Positions 1 to 6,653 of a stretch of 9,870 nt of DNA are shown one piece after another. The DNA is taken from the NCBI GenBank assembly GCA_009779515.1, contig WREE01000073.1:1-9870 (forward strand), given 5' to 3'. Position numbers and translations under genes: made by a program. The DNA comes from Symbiobacteriaceae bacterium (GTDB lineage Bacteria > Bacillota > JAAYKD01 > WRDA01). Every line of letters begins with the position of its first letter. Positions within the stretch are counted from its first letter, which is position 1. The notes beneath the pieces are model-generated. The model saw only the letters and a list, made by a program, of their open reading frames with translations, did no database searches and had not been told where the DNA came from.

Positions 1-1127
1 GGCATGTGGTAAACCGGGGCATCGTCAGAGAGGAGCTTGGTGGGGAGGGATACCACCACCTTGCCGGCTTCCCGCACGGTGACCATATTATCCGAGGTAA
101 CAGTGCCGATGATAGCAGCTTCTAACCCCCATTTTTCAAAGATGCGGTAGACTTCATCTTGACGCCCGTTTTGCACACAAACCAGCATTCTTTCCTGAGA
201 TTCTGATAGAAGAATTTCGTAAGGGGTCATCCCCGGCTCCCGTTGGGGTACCAAGGTAACTTCGATATCTATGCCACAACCACCTCGAGCCGCCATTTCA
301 CAACTGGAGGAGGTTAGCCCGGCAGCTCCCATATCTTGGATACCGATAATAACGCCAGCTGACATTAGCTCCAGGCAGGCTTCCAGGAGGAGCTTCTCCA
401 TAAAGGGGTCTCCTACTTGGACTGCCGACCGTTTGCTTTCTGATTCCTCGCTGAGTTCAGCCGAAGCAAAAGTAGCTCCTTGAATGCCATCGCGACCGGT
501 GCGGGCACCCACGCACATAATTAAGTTTCCTTCGCCCTGAGCGATACCTTTGAGGATCGTGCCTCCGGTGATAAGCCCGACACACATGGCGTTGACGAGG
601 GGATTTTCGTTGTAGGGAGGGGCAAAAAAGGTCTCCCCGCCTACAGTAGGGATCCCTATACAGTTACCGTAGCCACCGATACCTGCCACTATACCTTGGG
701 CCAGATAACGTACCCGGGGGATAGAGGGGTCACCAAAGCGTAAGGCATCCAGTAAAGCAATAGGGCGGGCGCCCATGGTAAAAATATCTCGGATGATACC
801 GCCTACCCCTGTGGCAGCTCCCTGATAGGGTTCCAAAGCCGAAGGATGGTTGTGGCTCTCAATTTTAAAAGCAACCGCTAAACCATCGCCTATATCGATA
901 ACCCCGGCATTTTCACCGGGACCTTGTAACACCCTTTTGCCCTGGGTGGGAAAGAGACGCAGCACCGGTTTGGAACGTTTGTAAGAGCAGTGTTCCGACC
1001 ACATGGCAGAAATCATGCCCAGCTCCGGCCAGGTAGGGGTGCGCCCCAGATAGAGTAATATACGTTGGTACTCCTCATCGGAGAGCCCAATCTCACGCCA
1101 AACTCCCTCGGCAAATGCGGCAGTCAT
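1..1127 (-). CDS. purL: Phosphoribosylformylglycinamidine synthase subunit PurL, N-terminal half (partial, runs off left edge)
   Basis: PurL is the ATP-dependent synthetase subunit that converts FGAR plus ammonia (delivered by PurQ) to FGAM in de novo purine synthesis, in the cytoplasm. I translated 375 codons from the ATG at 1127; the frame is open to the window edge, and about half of the usual 730-740 residues is present. Visible family motifs are WSEHCSYK (about residues 43-50), LQGPGENAG (67-75), ESHNHPSALEPYQGAATGVGG (about 90-110), GNCIGIPTVGGE (about 154-165) and GDPFMEKLLLEA further on. These match the small PurL type that works with separate PurS and PurQ, not the large fused enzyme. 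The start ATG overlaps the purQ stop by one base (TGATG), implying translational coupling; a GAGAGGGTG stretch inside the purQ end can serve as ribosome binding site. No frameshift or missing motif was seen. Confidence 0.97.
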   Translation of the reverse strand, partial: MTAAFAEGVWREIGLSDEEYQRILLYLGRTPTWPELGMISAMWSEHCSYKRSKPVLRLFPTQGKRVLQGPGENAGVIDIGDGLAVAFKIESHNHPSALEPYQGAATGVGGIIRDIFTMGARPIALLDALRFGDPSIPRVRYLAQGIVAGIGGYGNCIGIPTVGGETFFAPPYNENPLVNAMCVGLITGGTILKGIAQGEGNLIMCVGARTGRDGIQGATFASAELSEESESKRSAVQVGDPFMEKLLLEACLELMSAGVIIGIQDMGAAGLTSSSCEMAARGGCGIDIEVTLVPQREPGMTPYEILLSESQERMLVCVQNGRQDEVYRIFEKWGLEAAIIGTVTSDNMVTVREAGKVVVSLPTKLLSDDAPVYHM

Positions 1128-1831
1128 CAGCTAATCACCCTCTCTTTCCAGGCCTTAAGGATTCCGTGGAAGAGCCAACGTCCGTCGCTACCGCCCACTA
1201 GCTCCTCACAGTAGCGTTCAGGATGTGGCATCATCCCCAAAACATTACCAGCAGCGTTGACAATTCCGGCAATAGCCCGGCTGGAACCGTTAGGGTTCGC
1301 TTCTGGGGTATATTCGCCCCCGGCATTGCTGTAGCGAAAGACAACTCGTCCGCTGTCTTCCAACTCCCTTAGTTCAGCTTCGCTGGCATAATAGCACCCC
1401 TCGCCATGAGCAATGGGGAGGCGCAGCACCTGGTTGGAGCGATACAGGGAGGTAAAGACAGTTTGGTTGTTTTCTACCGTGAGATAGACATCCTGACAAC
1501 GAAACTGCAGGGTGCGGTTGCGCATGAGGCAACCTGGCAGTAAGCCGCTTTCGGTGAGAACTTGAAAGCCGTTACAGACTCCCATGAGAAGCTTACCTGC
1601 TTGGGCATGAGCAATAACTGCTTCCATAATAGGGGAAAAGCTAGCCAAAGCGCCACCCCGCAAGTAATCGCCATAGGAAAAGCCACCGGGGAGAGCCACC
1701 AAATCTGCTCCCTGCAGGGAGGTATCTTTGTGCCATACCTGGGCAACCTGGCAACCCAGCACATCTTCCAAAGCGTGAATCATATCGACATCACAATTGG
1801 AGCCGGGAAAGATAACGACTGCAGCTTTCAC
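1127..1831 (-). CDS. purQ: Phosphoribosylformylglycinamidine synthase subunit PurQ (glutaminase)
   Basis: PurQ is the class I glutamine amidotransferase subunit of the FGAM synthetase complex; it hydrolyses glutamine and channels ammonia to PurL. The 234-residue protein has the family N-terminus FPGSNCD (8-14), LPGGFSYGDYLRGGA (about 47-61), the nucleophile elbow GVCNGFQ with the expected catalytic Cys86, and MPHPER with His203 and Glu205 completing the triad. Its length is close to the roughly 227 residues usual in Bacillota. The start is a GTG at 1831, which gives the expected MKxAVVIFPGSN beginning; an AAGGAGG ribosome binding site lies 11 nt upstream, inside the last codons of purS. The gap to purS is 6 nt and it overlaps purL by 1 nt, so all three subunits are almost certainly co-translated. 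Confidence 0.98.
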   Translation of the reverse strand: MKAAVVIFPGSNCDVDMIHALEDVLGCQVAQVWHKDTSLQGADLVALPGGFSYGDYLRGGALASFSPIMEAVIAHAQAGKLLMGVCNGFQVLTESGLLPGCLMRNRTLQFRCQDVYLTVENNQTVFTSLYRSNQVLRLPIAHGEGCYYASEAELRELEDSGRVVFRYSNAGGEYTPEANPNGSSRAIAGIVNAAGNVLGMMPHPERYCEELVGGSDGRWLFHGILKAWKERVIS

Positions 1832-1837
1832 GGGGTG

Positions 1838-2092
1838 CTATTCCTCCTTTCGCGTAAGTTGCAAAATGCGATAATCTTCCATCACCGGGTTCGCCAGCAC
1901 CTTCTGGCAGATTATCTGCAACAAGGCAGTGGCCTCCTGTTCGTCTGAGGCTTGTAGAGTCAACTCCATATACTTACCAATGCGCACTTCCGGCACCGGA
2001 TAACTTAAACTCTGGAGAGAGGTTGCCACGGCAGAGCCTTGGGGATCCAAAATGGAGGAGCGTAAGGTGACGATAATTTTAGCTTCAAACAT
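1838..2092 (-). CDS. purS: Phosphoribosylformylglycinamidine synthase subunit PurS
   Basis: PurS is the small structural subunit that bridges PurQ and small PurL in the FGAM synthetase complex and is needed for ammonia channelling. The 84-residue product has the typical length and the conserved stretches SSILDPQGSAV (about 12-22), VRIGKYMEL (about 36-44) and LANPVMEDYR (about 65-74). It starts at ATG 2092 behind a modest GGCGGGG ribosome binding site. It lies 20 nt downstream of purE and 6 nt upstream of purQ in a compact purE-S-Q-L cluster. Nothing is unusual in the protein. Confidence 0.97.
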   Translation of the reverse strand: MFEAKIIVTLRSSILDPQGSAVATSLQSLSYPVPEVRIGKYMELTLQASDEQEATALLQIICQKVLANPVMEDYRILQLTRKEE

Positions 2093-2112
2093 AGTTTACC
2101 CCGCCTACTTTC

Positions 2113-2655
2113 TTATTTGGATGGCATGCCTTCCAGGTATTTTTTATAACCCAGCTCCTGGAGCTTGTGGTTTTTAGCCAGAACCCCTGCCTGCAGTTGA
2201 GCAGCGTACTGCTGCAACTTCACGGCTACCTCAGCATCGCTACTACCCAAGATACGCACCGCGAGTAGCGCGGCATTTTGAGCAGCGGCAATGCCCACGG
2301 TGGCTACAGGAATGCCTGGAGGCATCTGCACGATAGCATAGAGAGCATCTTGACCGACTAAAGGACCACTGGCGAGTGGGACACCTATCACGGGCAGGGT
2401 GGTAGCGGCAGCAATAACGCCAGGTAAATGCGCGGCTAATCCGGCGCCGGCGATGATAACCCGTACTCCCCGGGAAGAAGCAGCTTTGGCAAGATCCAGC
2501 ACATAGTCGGTGCAGCGGTGGGCGGAAGCAATGCTGACGGCGTAAGGCACTTCAAACTGTTCCAGGGTTTGCAAAGCTGCTGCCATCACCGGGAGGTCGG
2601 AGTCGCTTCCCATGACTACCCACACCAGAGGTGGAGGCTGGCTATTTAGTTCCAT
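2113..2655 (-). CDS. purE: N5-carboxyaminoimidazole ribonucleotide mutase PurE (class I)
   Basis: PurE rearranges N5-CAIR to CAIR in purine synthesis. Visible signatures are GSDSD near the N-terminus, SIASAHR (the catalytic-histidine region), AGAGLAAHLPGVIAA, GVPLASGPLVGQDAL, QMPPGIPVATVGI and AQNAALLA, all typical of bacterial class I PurE. The frame is open back to a GTG at 2667 (184 codons), but that GTG overlaps the last base of the AAGGAG ribosome binding site (2667-2672) and cannot be the start. I chose the ATG at 2655 (180 codons, 11-nt spacing); a TTG at 2661 (5-nt spacing) is the alternative. Class I PurE normally works after PurK, but no purK, purB or purC is adjacent, so those genes must lie elsewhere. 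It is the first pur gene of this cluster. I saw no convincing promoter or purine riboswitch directly upstream. Confidence 0.96.
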   Translation of the reverse strand: MELNSQPPPLVWVVMGSDSDLPVMAAALQTLEQFEVPYAVSIASAHRCTDYVLDLAKAASSRGVRVIIAGAGLAAHLPGVIAAATTLPVIGVPLASGPLVGQDALYAIVQMPPGIPVATVGIAAAQNAALLAVRILGSSDAEVAVKLQQYAAQLQAGVLAKNHKLQELGYKKYLEGMPSK

Positions 2656-2666
2656 GCTCAACTTCA

Positions 2667-2672
2667 CTCCTT
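2667..2672 (-). promoter_or_regulatory. Ribosome binding site of purE that decides its start
   Basis: On the minus strand this reads AAGGAG. It lies 11 nt before the ATG at 2655 and 5 nt before a TTG at 2661, and shares a base with the upstream in-frame GTG at 2667. This rules that GTG out as the initiation codon. Confidence 0.75.
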
Positions 2673-2697
2673 AATAATATATGATTTAATGTGCAAA

Positions 2698-2716
2698 GCC
2701 GCAGCATGACTGCGGC
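2698..2716 (-). terminator. Hairpin between the coiled-coil gene and purE; weak intrinsic terminator or attenuator
   Basis: This is a perfect 7-bp G+C-rich stem (GCCGCAG/CTGCGGC) with a 5-nt loop. On the minus strand it is followed by TTTGCACATT, so the T-tract is only three bases long and termination may be leaky. It lies 27 nt past the stop of the upstream gene and about 40 nt before purE. The position fits a terminator for the coiled-coil gene, or a partial-readthrough element feeding the pur cluster. No T-tract follows on the plus strand. Confidence 0.55.
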
Positions 2717-2743
2717 TGGAGGGTTCAGGAAAAAGGTATAGGG

Positions 2744-3559
2744 CTATTCACGGCCAGTTTCGGAAAAGGTTTTTATACGGTCTAAAATACGTGCGGGGAT
2801 ACGATCGCTGGGGAAGCGAAAATAAAAGGGTTCGCCGTAGAGAAAGGCTTCTTCGGTATCGGTATCGGGGCTGATACTGCGCATAGTATCCCTGAAGGAA
2901 GCACAGCGGGTGCGTATACGGCGTACCATGCGTTTCAGGTTCTCCGTGAGATAAATAGAGTTTTGTAAACCGTCCAGGTCGGGGTTGATACGTCGCACGA
3001 CGTTGCTGATCTTTTCTAATTGGGTGTTGTACTGGGTTAAAGTGGTGCCAAACCAGGTTTGGAGCCCTGGGGAACGCAGCATATCGTCAATTTGGCGCAG
3101 GGCTGCCGAAACTTCCACAGATATTACCTGGCAGTTCTCTTTCAAAGCCCGTTGCTTTTTCGTCAGCTCTCTTTGGGCAACCACAGACTTTTCGTCGCTG
3201 TTGATTTCATACTCGTTATATATACGGTTGTATTCGGCTATTTCGCTGCGGAGGGCATCGGTAGATGCTAACTCGGCGGGAAGGAGTGAAGCCAGGCGCC
3301 GTTGCAAATAAAGCTCACGCTCCTTCAAGGGAGCGAGGTCGACATAGAGCAGCAGCTTTTTTTCCTGTAGAGTAAGGCGTAAATCCTCCACAGAGCGGAT
3401 CTGCTCTCTGAGGATGAGGAAGCGTTCGTCCATAGCCTGCTCTACTTTTTCCTTATCTACCTGGTCTTCCCGATTCTGCTCCCGTCGTTGTTGTAAAACA
3501 GCTCTTTGGCGTTGTTGTTCGCGAATGTGGTGAACCATAACATTGCTGTATCTGCTCAC
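2744..3559 (-). CDS. Unrecognised charged, coiled-coil-like protein
   Basis: I do not recognise this 271-codon protein. It is very rich in Arg, Glu, Gln and Leu. It has long predicted helical stretches with heptad-like spacing at about 10-70, 76-115 and 125-165, and a further helical region at 170-225. The C-terminal 40 residues are different in character, with an acidic PDTDTEEAF stretch followed by an aromatic GEPFYFRFP segment. There is no signal peptide, no membrane segment, no cysteine motif and no nucleotide-binding motif. The start is GTG at 3559, 6 nt after GGGAG; an ATG seven codons in is a poorer choice because it has no ribosome binding site. A good sigma-A promoter lies about 50 nt upstream, and a weak terminator separates the gene from purE. 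A cytoplasmic structural or scaffold role is possible, but that is inference from composition only. Codon usage is like its neighbours and there is no sign of recent transfer. Confidence 0.85.
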   Translation of the reverse strand: MSRYSNVMVHHIREQQRQRAVLQQRREQNREDQVDKEKVEQAMDERFLILREQIRSVEDLRLTLQEKKLLLYVDLAPLKERELYLQRRLASLLPAELASTDALRSEIAEYNRIYNEYEINSDEKSVVAQRELTKKQRALKENCQVISVEVSAALRQIDDMLRSPGLQTWFGTTLTQYNTQLEKISNVVRRINPDLDGLQNSIYLTENLKRMVRRIRTRCASFRDTMRSISPDTDTEEAFLYGEPFYFRFPSDRIPARILDRIKTFSETGRE

Positions 3560-3605
3560 GAATAACTCCCACCCTATTATAACTTAAATAATATCTCTGC
3601 GACTT

Positions 3606-3634
3606 ATGTTACCATATTGCAGCTAGGTGGTCAA
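3606..3634 (-). promoter_or_regulatory. Sigma-A promoter for the coiled-coil gene
   Basis: On the minus strand there is TTGACC (3629-3634) as -35 box, a 17-nt spacer and TAACAT (3606-3611) as -10 box. Transcription would begin near 3599 and give a leader of about 40 nt. A perfect TATAAT occurs further down (3576-3581 on this strand) but has no matching -35 box. Confidence 0.65.
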
Positions 3635-3670
3635 TCCTTGCACGTTAAATTACTTTTCTTTTTTACCTCC

Positions 3671-3699
3671 TTGACAAAAGGCTTCCAGATGTGGAAAAT
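3671..3699 (+). promoter_or_regulatory. Sigma-A promoter for the DUF2089 gene, with an overlapping inverted repeat
   Basis: A perfect TTGACA -35 box (3671-3676) is followed after 17 nt by GAAAAT (3694-3699), a fair -10 box; an AAATAT two bases later is a possible alternative. The spacer and -10 contain an inverted repeat TTCCA-gatg-TGGAA (3683-3696), with a further TGGAAG at 3701. This layout would suit a repressor site. The promoter is back to back with the minus-strand one, the two -35 boxes being about 36 bp apart. Confidence 0.6.
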
Positions 3700-3761
3700 A
3701 TGGAAGAGAAAATTTATCAAGCTCCACGTTCTCATATGTATATTAGGGGGAGATTTAAAAA

Positions 3762-4133
3762 ATGACACGCAAAGCTTTGGGGTCATGCCCTGTTTGCAAC
3801 AACCCGATGCATGTCACCCGCCTGGATTGTGAAGATTGTGGAACCCGTATCGAGGGACAGTTCGATATATGCAACTTTTGTCAACTCAACTTGGAACAAA
3901 AAGAGTTTATCGAAACCTTCATTCGTTGTCGGGGCAATATTAAAGAAGTTGAGCGAGAACTAAAAATTTCCTACCCCACGGTGCGCAGTCGTCTGGATGC
4001 GGTTATTGAAGCTTTAGGTTTTACGGTAGACCGAGCCGATCACGATGCGGTGGCTCGCCGCCGTCGGACTATGGAACAGTATGAAAGAGGCGAAATATCC
4101 CGGGAAGAAGCCCTTAGTAAAGTCAAACAGTAA
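3762..4133 (+). CDS. DUF2089 family protein: zinc ribbons plus helix-turn-helix
   Basis: The 123-residue protein has three CxxC pairs in its first 40 residues (Cys9/12, Cys23/26, Cys37/40). These should bind one or two zinc ions. A helix-turn-helix-like region follows at about 44-86, with NIKEVERELKISYPTVRSRLD as its recognition part. The C-terminal tail (about 100-120) contains YERGEISREEALSKV, a short SHOCT-like helical motif often found in small Bacillota regulators. This architecture matches DUF2089, a family presumed to bind DNA; its function is not established to my knowledge. The start ATG at 3762 follows an AGGGGGAG ribosome binding site. cheB begins 69 nt downstream with no visible terminator between them, so co-transcription is likely. 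Autoregulation through the inverted repeat in its promoter is a guess. Confidence 0.9.
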   Translation: MTRKALGSCPVCNNPMHVTRLDCEDCGTRIEGQFDICNFCQLNLEQKEFIETFIRCRGNIKEVERELKISYPTVRSRLDAVIEALGFTVDRADHDAVARRRRTMEQYERGEISREEALSKVKQ

Positions 4134-4202
4134 CGAAGGAATCGCTGTCTCCATAGCGAAAAGAGTTAAAATATATTATACTGCTAATTTAGGGGGGCTA
4201 CC

Positions 4203-5393
4203 ATGGCAAATCTTAGGGTGCTTATCGCCGATGATTCCGCACTCTACCGGAGGATTCTTGCCTCAGCGGTAGCCGCAGCGGCGCCCAGTGCCGAAGTAGA
4301 AACGGTTAAAGACGGCCTGGAAGTCCTTCAACGACTGCGGGAAGCTCACTTCGATGCCATTTTAATGGATGTCAACATGCCGGGTAAAAATGGCTTAGAG
4401 ACCCTTTCGGAGTTACGCCCCCTTTACCCCAACCTGCCGGTAGTCATCGTCAGCGGTGCTTCCAGTAAAGCGGCAGACCTAACCCTAGAAGCTTTGGAAC
4501 GAGGCGCTCTCGATTTTATTGCCAAACCTCAAGGTGGTAAGTTCGAAGAAAATATGGAAGCTATTATTCGCCCCTTATCGGCTTTGTTCCGCCAAATTAG
4601 TATTCATGCCATACGCACCAATATACGGCTAGGGCGTACGGCTACCCCCGTAACCCCTCCTACGCGCAGTTCGCGTCCGGGAACGGTTCCTCAGCCACCA
4701 GCTACAACACGTCCCAGTATGACTTCCCAGTTACCCCCTTTGCAACCTTTGCCATCCACTACCGAGACAGCGCCACGCCGCATGGTCGCCAGCGAGCCTC
4801 GTTTAGATACCGTAGATCTCGTAGTTATCGCTTCCTCAACCGGCGGTCCCGCCGCTTTGGATCGAGTTATATGCCCCTTACCTGCCAATTTCGATAAACC
4901 CATTCTTATTGTGCAACATATGCCTGCAGGTTTTACCGCTGCTTTAGCGAATAAAATGAATAGTCGTTCGGCTATTCGGGTTATCGAGGCTGCTGACGGT
5001 GTACCCATCCGGGGAGGTTTGGCACAAATTGCTCCCGGTGGTTCCCACCTTATTATTACCCGTGGCAAACTGTTGCGTTTGGACCAAGGTGAGCATGTCA
5101 ACGGGGTGCGACCGGCAGCCGATGTTCTCTTTCGCTCCATTGCTAAAGAGTTTAAGGGGCTAAAAATTCTCTCGGTAGTTCTCACCGGCATGGGAAGCGA
5201 TGGAACCGCTGGCGTCAGCGAGCTTAAAAAGAACTGCCGCTGTTATAGTATCGCTCAGAGCGAAGAGACATGTGTGGTTTATGGTATGCCTAAAAGTATT
5301 GTCGATGCTCAGCTGTCAGACGAAGTGTGTGATCTTAACAATATTGCCAAACGCATAGTCGAAATCGTTCGTCACGGAGCCGGTGGTGTGTAA
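4203..5393 (+). CDS. cheB: CheB-type protein-glutamate methylesterase/glutaminase response regulator
   Basis: This 396-residue protein has an N-terminal receiver domain (about 3-122) with acidic pocket Asp10-Asp11, phosphoacceptor Asp56 in LMDVNMP, Ser84 in the Thr/Ser switch position and Lys108 in AKP. The C-terminal methylesterase domain (about 204-390) has ASSTGG with nucleophile Ser212, VQHMPAGFT with His239 and LTGMGSDG with Asp333, so the catalytic triad is complete. The conserved GVRPAADVLFRS loop is also present. The linker (about 140-200) is long and rich in Pro and Thr. The known role is to demethylate or deamidate chemoreceptor glutamates when phosphorylated. Here no cheR, cheA, cheW or receptor gene is nearby. 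The start ATG at 4203 follows AGGGGGG. The next gene begins 21 nt after the stop. It could serve chemotaxis encoded elsewhere or a separate receptor system. Confidence 0.95.
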   Translation: MANLRVLIADDSALYRRILASAVAAAAPSAEVETVKDGLEVLQRLREAHFDAILMDVNMPGKNGLETLSELRPLYPNLPVVIVSGASSKAADLTLEALERGALDFIAKPQGGKFEENMEAIIRPLSALFRQISIHAIRTNIRLGRTATPVTPPTRSSRPGTVPQPPATTRPSMTSQLPPLQPLPSTTETAPRRMVASEPRLDTVDLVVIASSTGGPAALDRVICPLPANFDKPILIVQHMPAGFTAALANKMNSRSAIRVIEAADGVPIRGGLAQIAPGGSHLIITRGKLLRLDQGEHVNGVRPAADVLFRSIAKEFKGLKILSVVLTGMGSDGTAGVSELKKNCRCYSIAQSEETCVVYGMPKSIVDAQLSDEVCDLNNIAKRIVEIVRHGAGGV

Positions 5394-5414
5394 ATTTGTG
5401 CGGAGGAGTACTAT

Positions 5415-6464
5415 ATGACCTTACGTGCTTTATCTGTAGACGATAATCCTATTAACCTGGCGATTATTGAGGAGTTCGCCAGGGAATTGGGCTTGGAAGT
5501 TAACAGCTTTGAAGACTCTACCGATGCCATTGAATATTGTCGTTTGCATCAACTGGATTTCGACATTGTCTTTTTAGATTATGTTATGCCAAAAATGAAT
5601 GGTATCGAATTCCTACTGGCTTTCCGAGAGATTTGTGCAACTACACCCGTCATCATGATCACCGCCGATGACGACAGTGCGGTGCGCTATAACGCTCTTA
5701 ATGCCGGTGCGACCGATTTTCTCACTAAACCGTTGGATCCGGCAGAGTTCCTGGCACGGACAAAGAACCTATTGCGCATCAAAGAGTACCAGAACCTGGT
5801 GGCTAATCGCGCCATGTTGTTAGAGCGGGAAGTACGAGAAGCTACCCGGGAGATTCAAGAACGGGAGTATGAAGCGCTTATCCTCTTGGGACGTGCTTCG
5901 GAAATGCGAGATACCGAAACCGGCGCTCATATCAACCGGGTATCGCACTTTTCCCGGGAACTGGCACGAGGAATTGGTCTCGATCCCAAGTTTATCGACC
6001 TTATCTATTATGGTTCGCCCTTACACGATATTGGCAAGGTGGGTATCCCGGACGCTATTCTTCTCAAACCGGGTCGTCTGACGGAGAGCGAAATGGAGCT
6101 CATGCGCACCCATACTACCCTAGGCTTCGACATTTTGCTAAATGCCAAAAGTAAATATATGGAAATTGGACGCAATATCGCTCTCACCCACCATGAGCGT
6201 TGGGATGGGGACGGTTACCCTCGGATGATTGTGGGGGAAGCTATTCCCATTGAAGGGCGCATTACGGCTGTTGCCGATGTTTTCGATGCCCTTAGTTCCC
6301 GTCGTCCCTACAAGGAACCGTGGAGTCTCTACCGTATTGTCGAATACATGCAGGAGCAAAGGGGTAAACAATTCGACCCCCAACTGGTGGATGTCTTCAT
6401 AGCCAAAGCCAACGAATTTTGGGTCTTCATGCAAGAAAACATGGATATCCCTGCGGTGTTGTAA
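5415..6464 (+). CDS. Response regulator with HD-GYP domain (probable cyclic-di-GMP phosphodiesterase)
   Basis: The 349-residue protein has a receiver domain (about 3-120) with Asp9-Asp10, phosphoacceptor Asp55 in FLDYVMP, Thr83 and Lys105. A helical linker (about 122-155) joins it to an HD-GYP domain (about 155-345). The metal-binding and signature residues are present: RDTETGAH (165-172), HDIGK (His204, Asp205, Lys208), His233, HH at 259-260, DGDGYP (264-269) and the later ADVFDAL (287-293). An active enzyme is therefore expected, hydrolysing cyclic di-GMP in the cytoplasm under control of receiver phosphorylation. It begins 21 nt after cheB with a strong GGAGGAG ribosome binding site, and ends at an intrinsic terminator. 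The pair probably shares an input, but no histidine kinase is in the window. Confidence 0.95.
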   Translation: MTLRALSVDDNPINLAIIEEFARELGLEVNSFEDSTDAIEYCRLHQLDFDIVFLDYVMPKMNGIEFLLAFREICATTPVIMITADDDSAVRYNALNAGATDFLTKPLDPAEFLARTKNLLRIKEYQNLVANRAMLLEREVREATREIQEREYEALILLGRASEMRDTETGAHINRVSHFSRELARGIGLDPKFIDLIYYGSPLHDIGKVGIPDAILLKPGRLTESEMELMRTHTTLGFDILLNAKSKYMEIGRNIALTHHERWDGDGYPRMIVGEAIPIEGRITAVADVFDALSSRRPYKEPWSLYRIVEYMQEQRGKQFDPQLVDVFIAKANEFWVFMQENMDIPAVL

Positions 6465-6465
6465 A

Positions 6466-6490
6466 CTCTCACCTTAAGAGTGCGCTCTTC
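6466..6490 (+). repeat. 25-nt repeat, left copy (inverted relative to 9022-9046)
   Basis: The stretch begins 1 nt after the HD-GYP stop codon. Its reverse complement contains GAAGAGCGCACTCTTAAGG, identical over 19 bases to 9022-9040, then one mismatch and five more identical bases (24/25 in total). The plus-strand RNA can form AAGAG-TGCG-CTCTT, a 5-bp stem with a UNCG-type tetraloop. It lies directly upstream of the terminator hairpin. Confidence 0.85.
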
Positions 6491-6496
6491 AGACTC

Positions 6497-6528
6497 AATA
6501 CCCACTCTTTGCAGAGTGGGTATTTTTT
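6497..6528 (+). terminator. Intrinsic terminator after the HD-GYP gene
   Basis: This is a perfect 12-bp stem (AATACCCACTCT / AGAGTGGGTATT) closed by a TTGC loop and running into a T-tract (6523-6528). It should end the DUF2089-cheB-HD-GYP transcript. It separates that transcript from smpB. Confidence 0.93.
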
Positions 6529-6639
6529 AGGGTATTTTGCATGGTGAAAATAATTACGCTACTTTGGCTAAAGCGAAGGTTTTACCGTAATGGGTGGAGA
6601 AATTTAAGGAACCAGTATCAAAAAAATTTTAAAGGTAAT

Positions 6640-6645
6640 GGGAGG
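6640..6645 (+). promoter_or_regulatory. Ribosome binding site of smpB that decides its start
   Basis: GGGAGG lies 8 nt before the TTG at 6654. The in-frame GTG at 6645 uses the last base of this site and so cannot be the start. The 110 nt between the preceding terminator and this site show no convincing promoter boxes, although smpB needs one there. Confidence 0.8.
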
Positions 6646-6653
6646 TGTACATA

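Noticed and set aside
1562..1948. 128-codon plus-strand open frame across purQ and purS
   Set aside because: It is antisense to two well-conserved genes, with no ribosome binding site and no recognisable product.
2656..2743. Purine (guanine) riboswitch upstream of purE
   Set aside because: Only 88 nt separate the genes. The single hairpin present does not form the three-way junction with conserved loops needed for that class.
4691..5191. 166-codon open frame on the minus strand inside cheB
   Set aside because: It is fully contained in a gene with a complete catalytic triad, shows no family motif, and is explained by codon bias in the opposite strand.
6529..6639. Promoter for smpB
   Set aside because: Candidates such as TTGCAT followed by TACTTT, or TTTACC followed by TTAAGG, have poor -10 boxes, so no specific call can be supported although a promoter is expected here.
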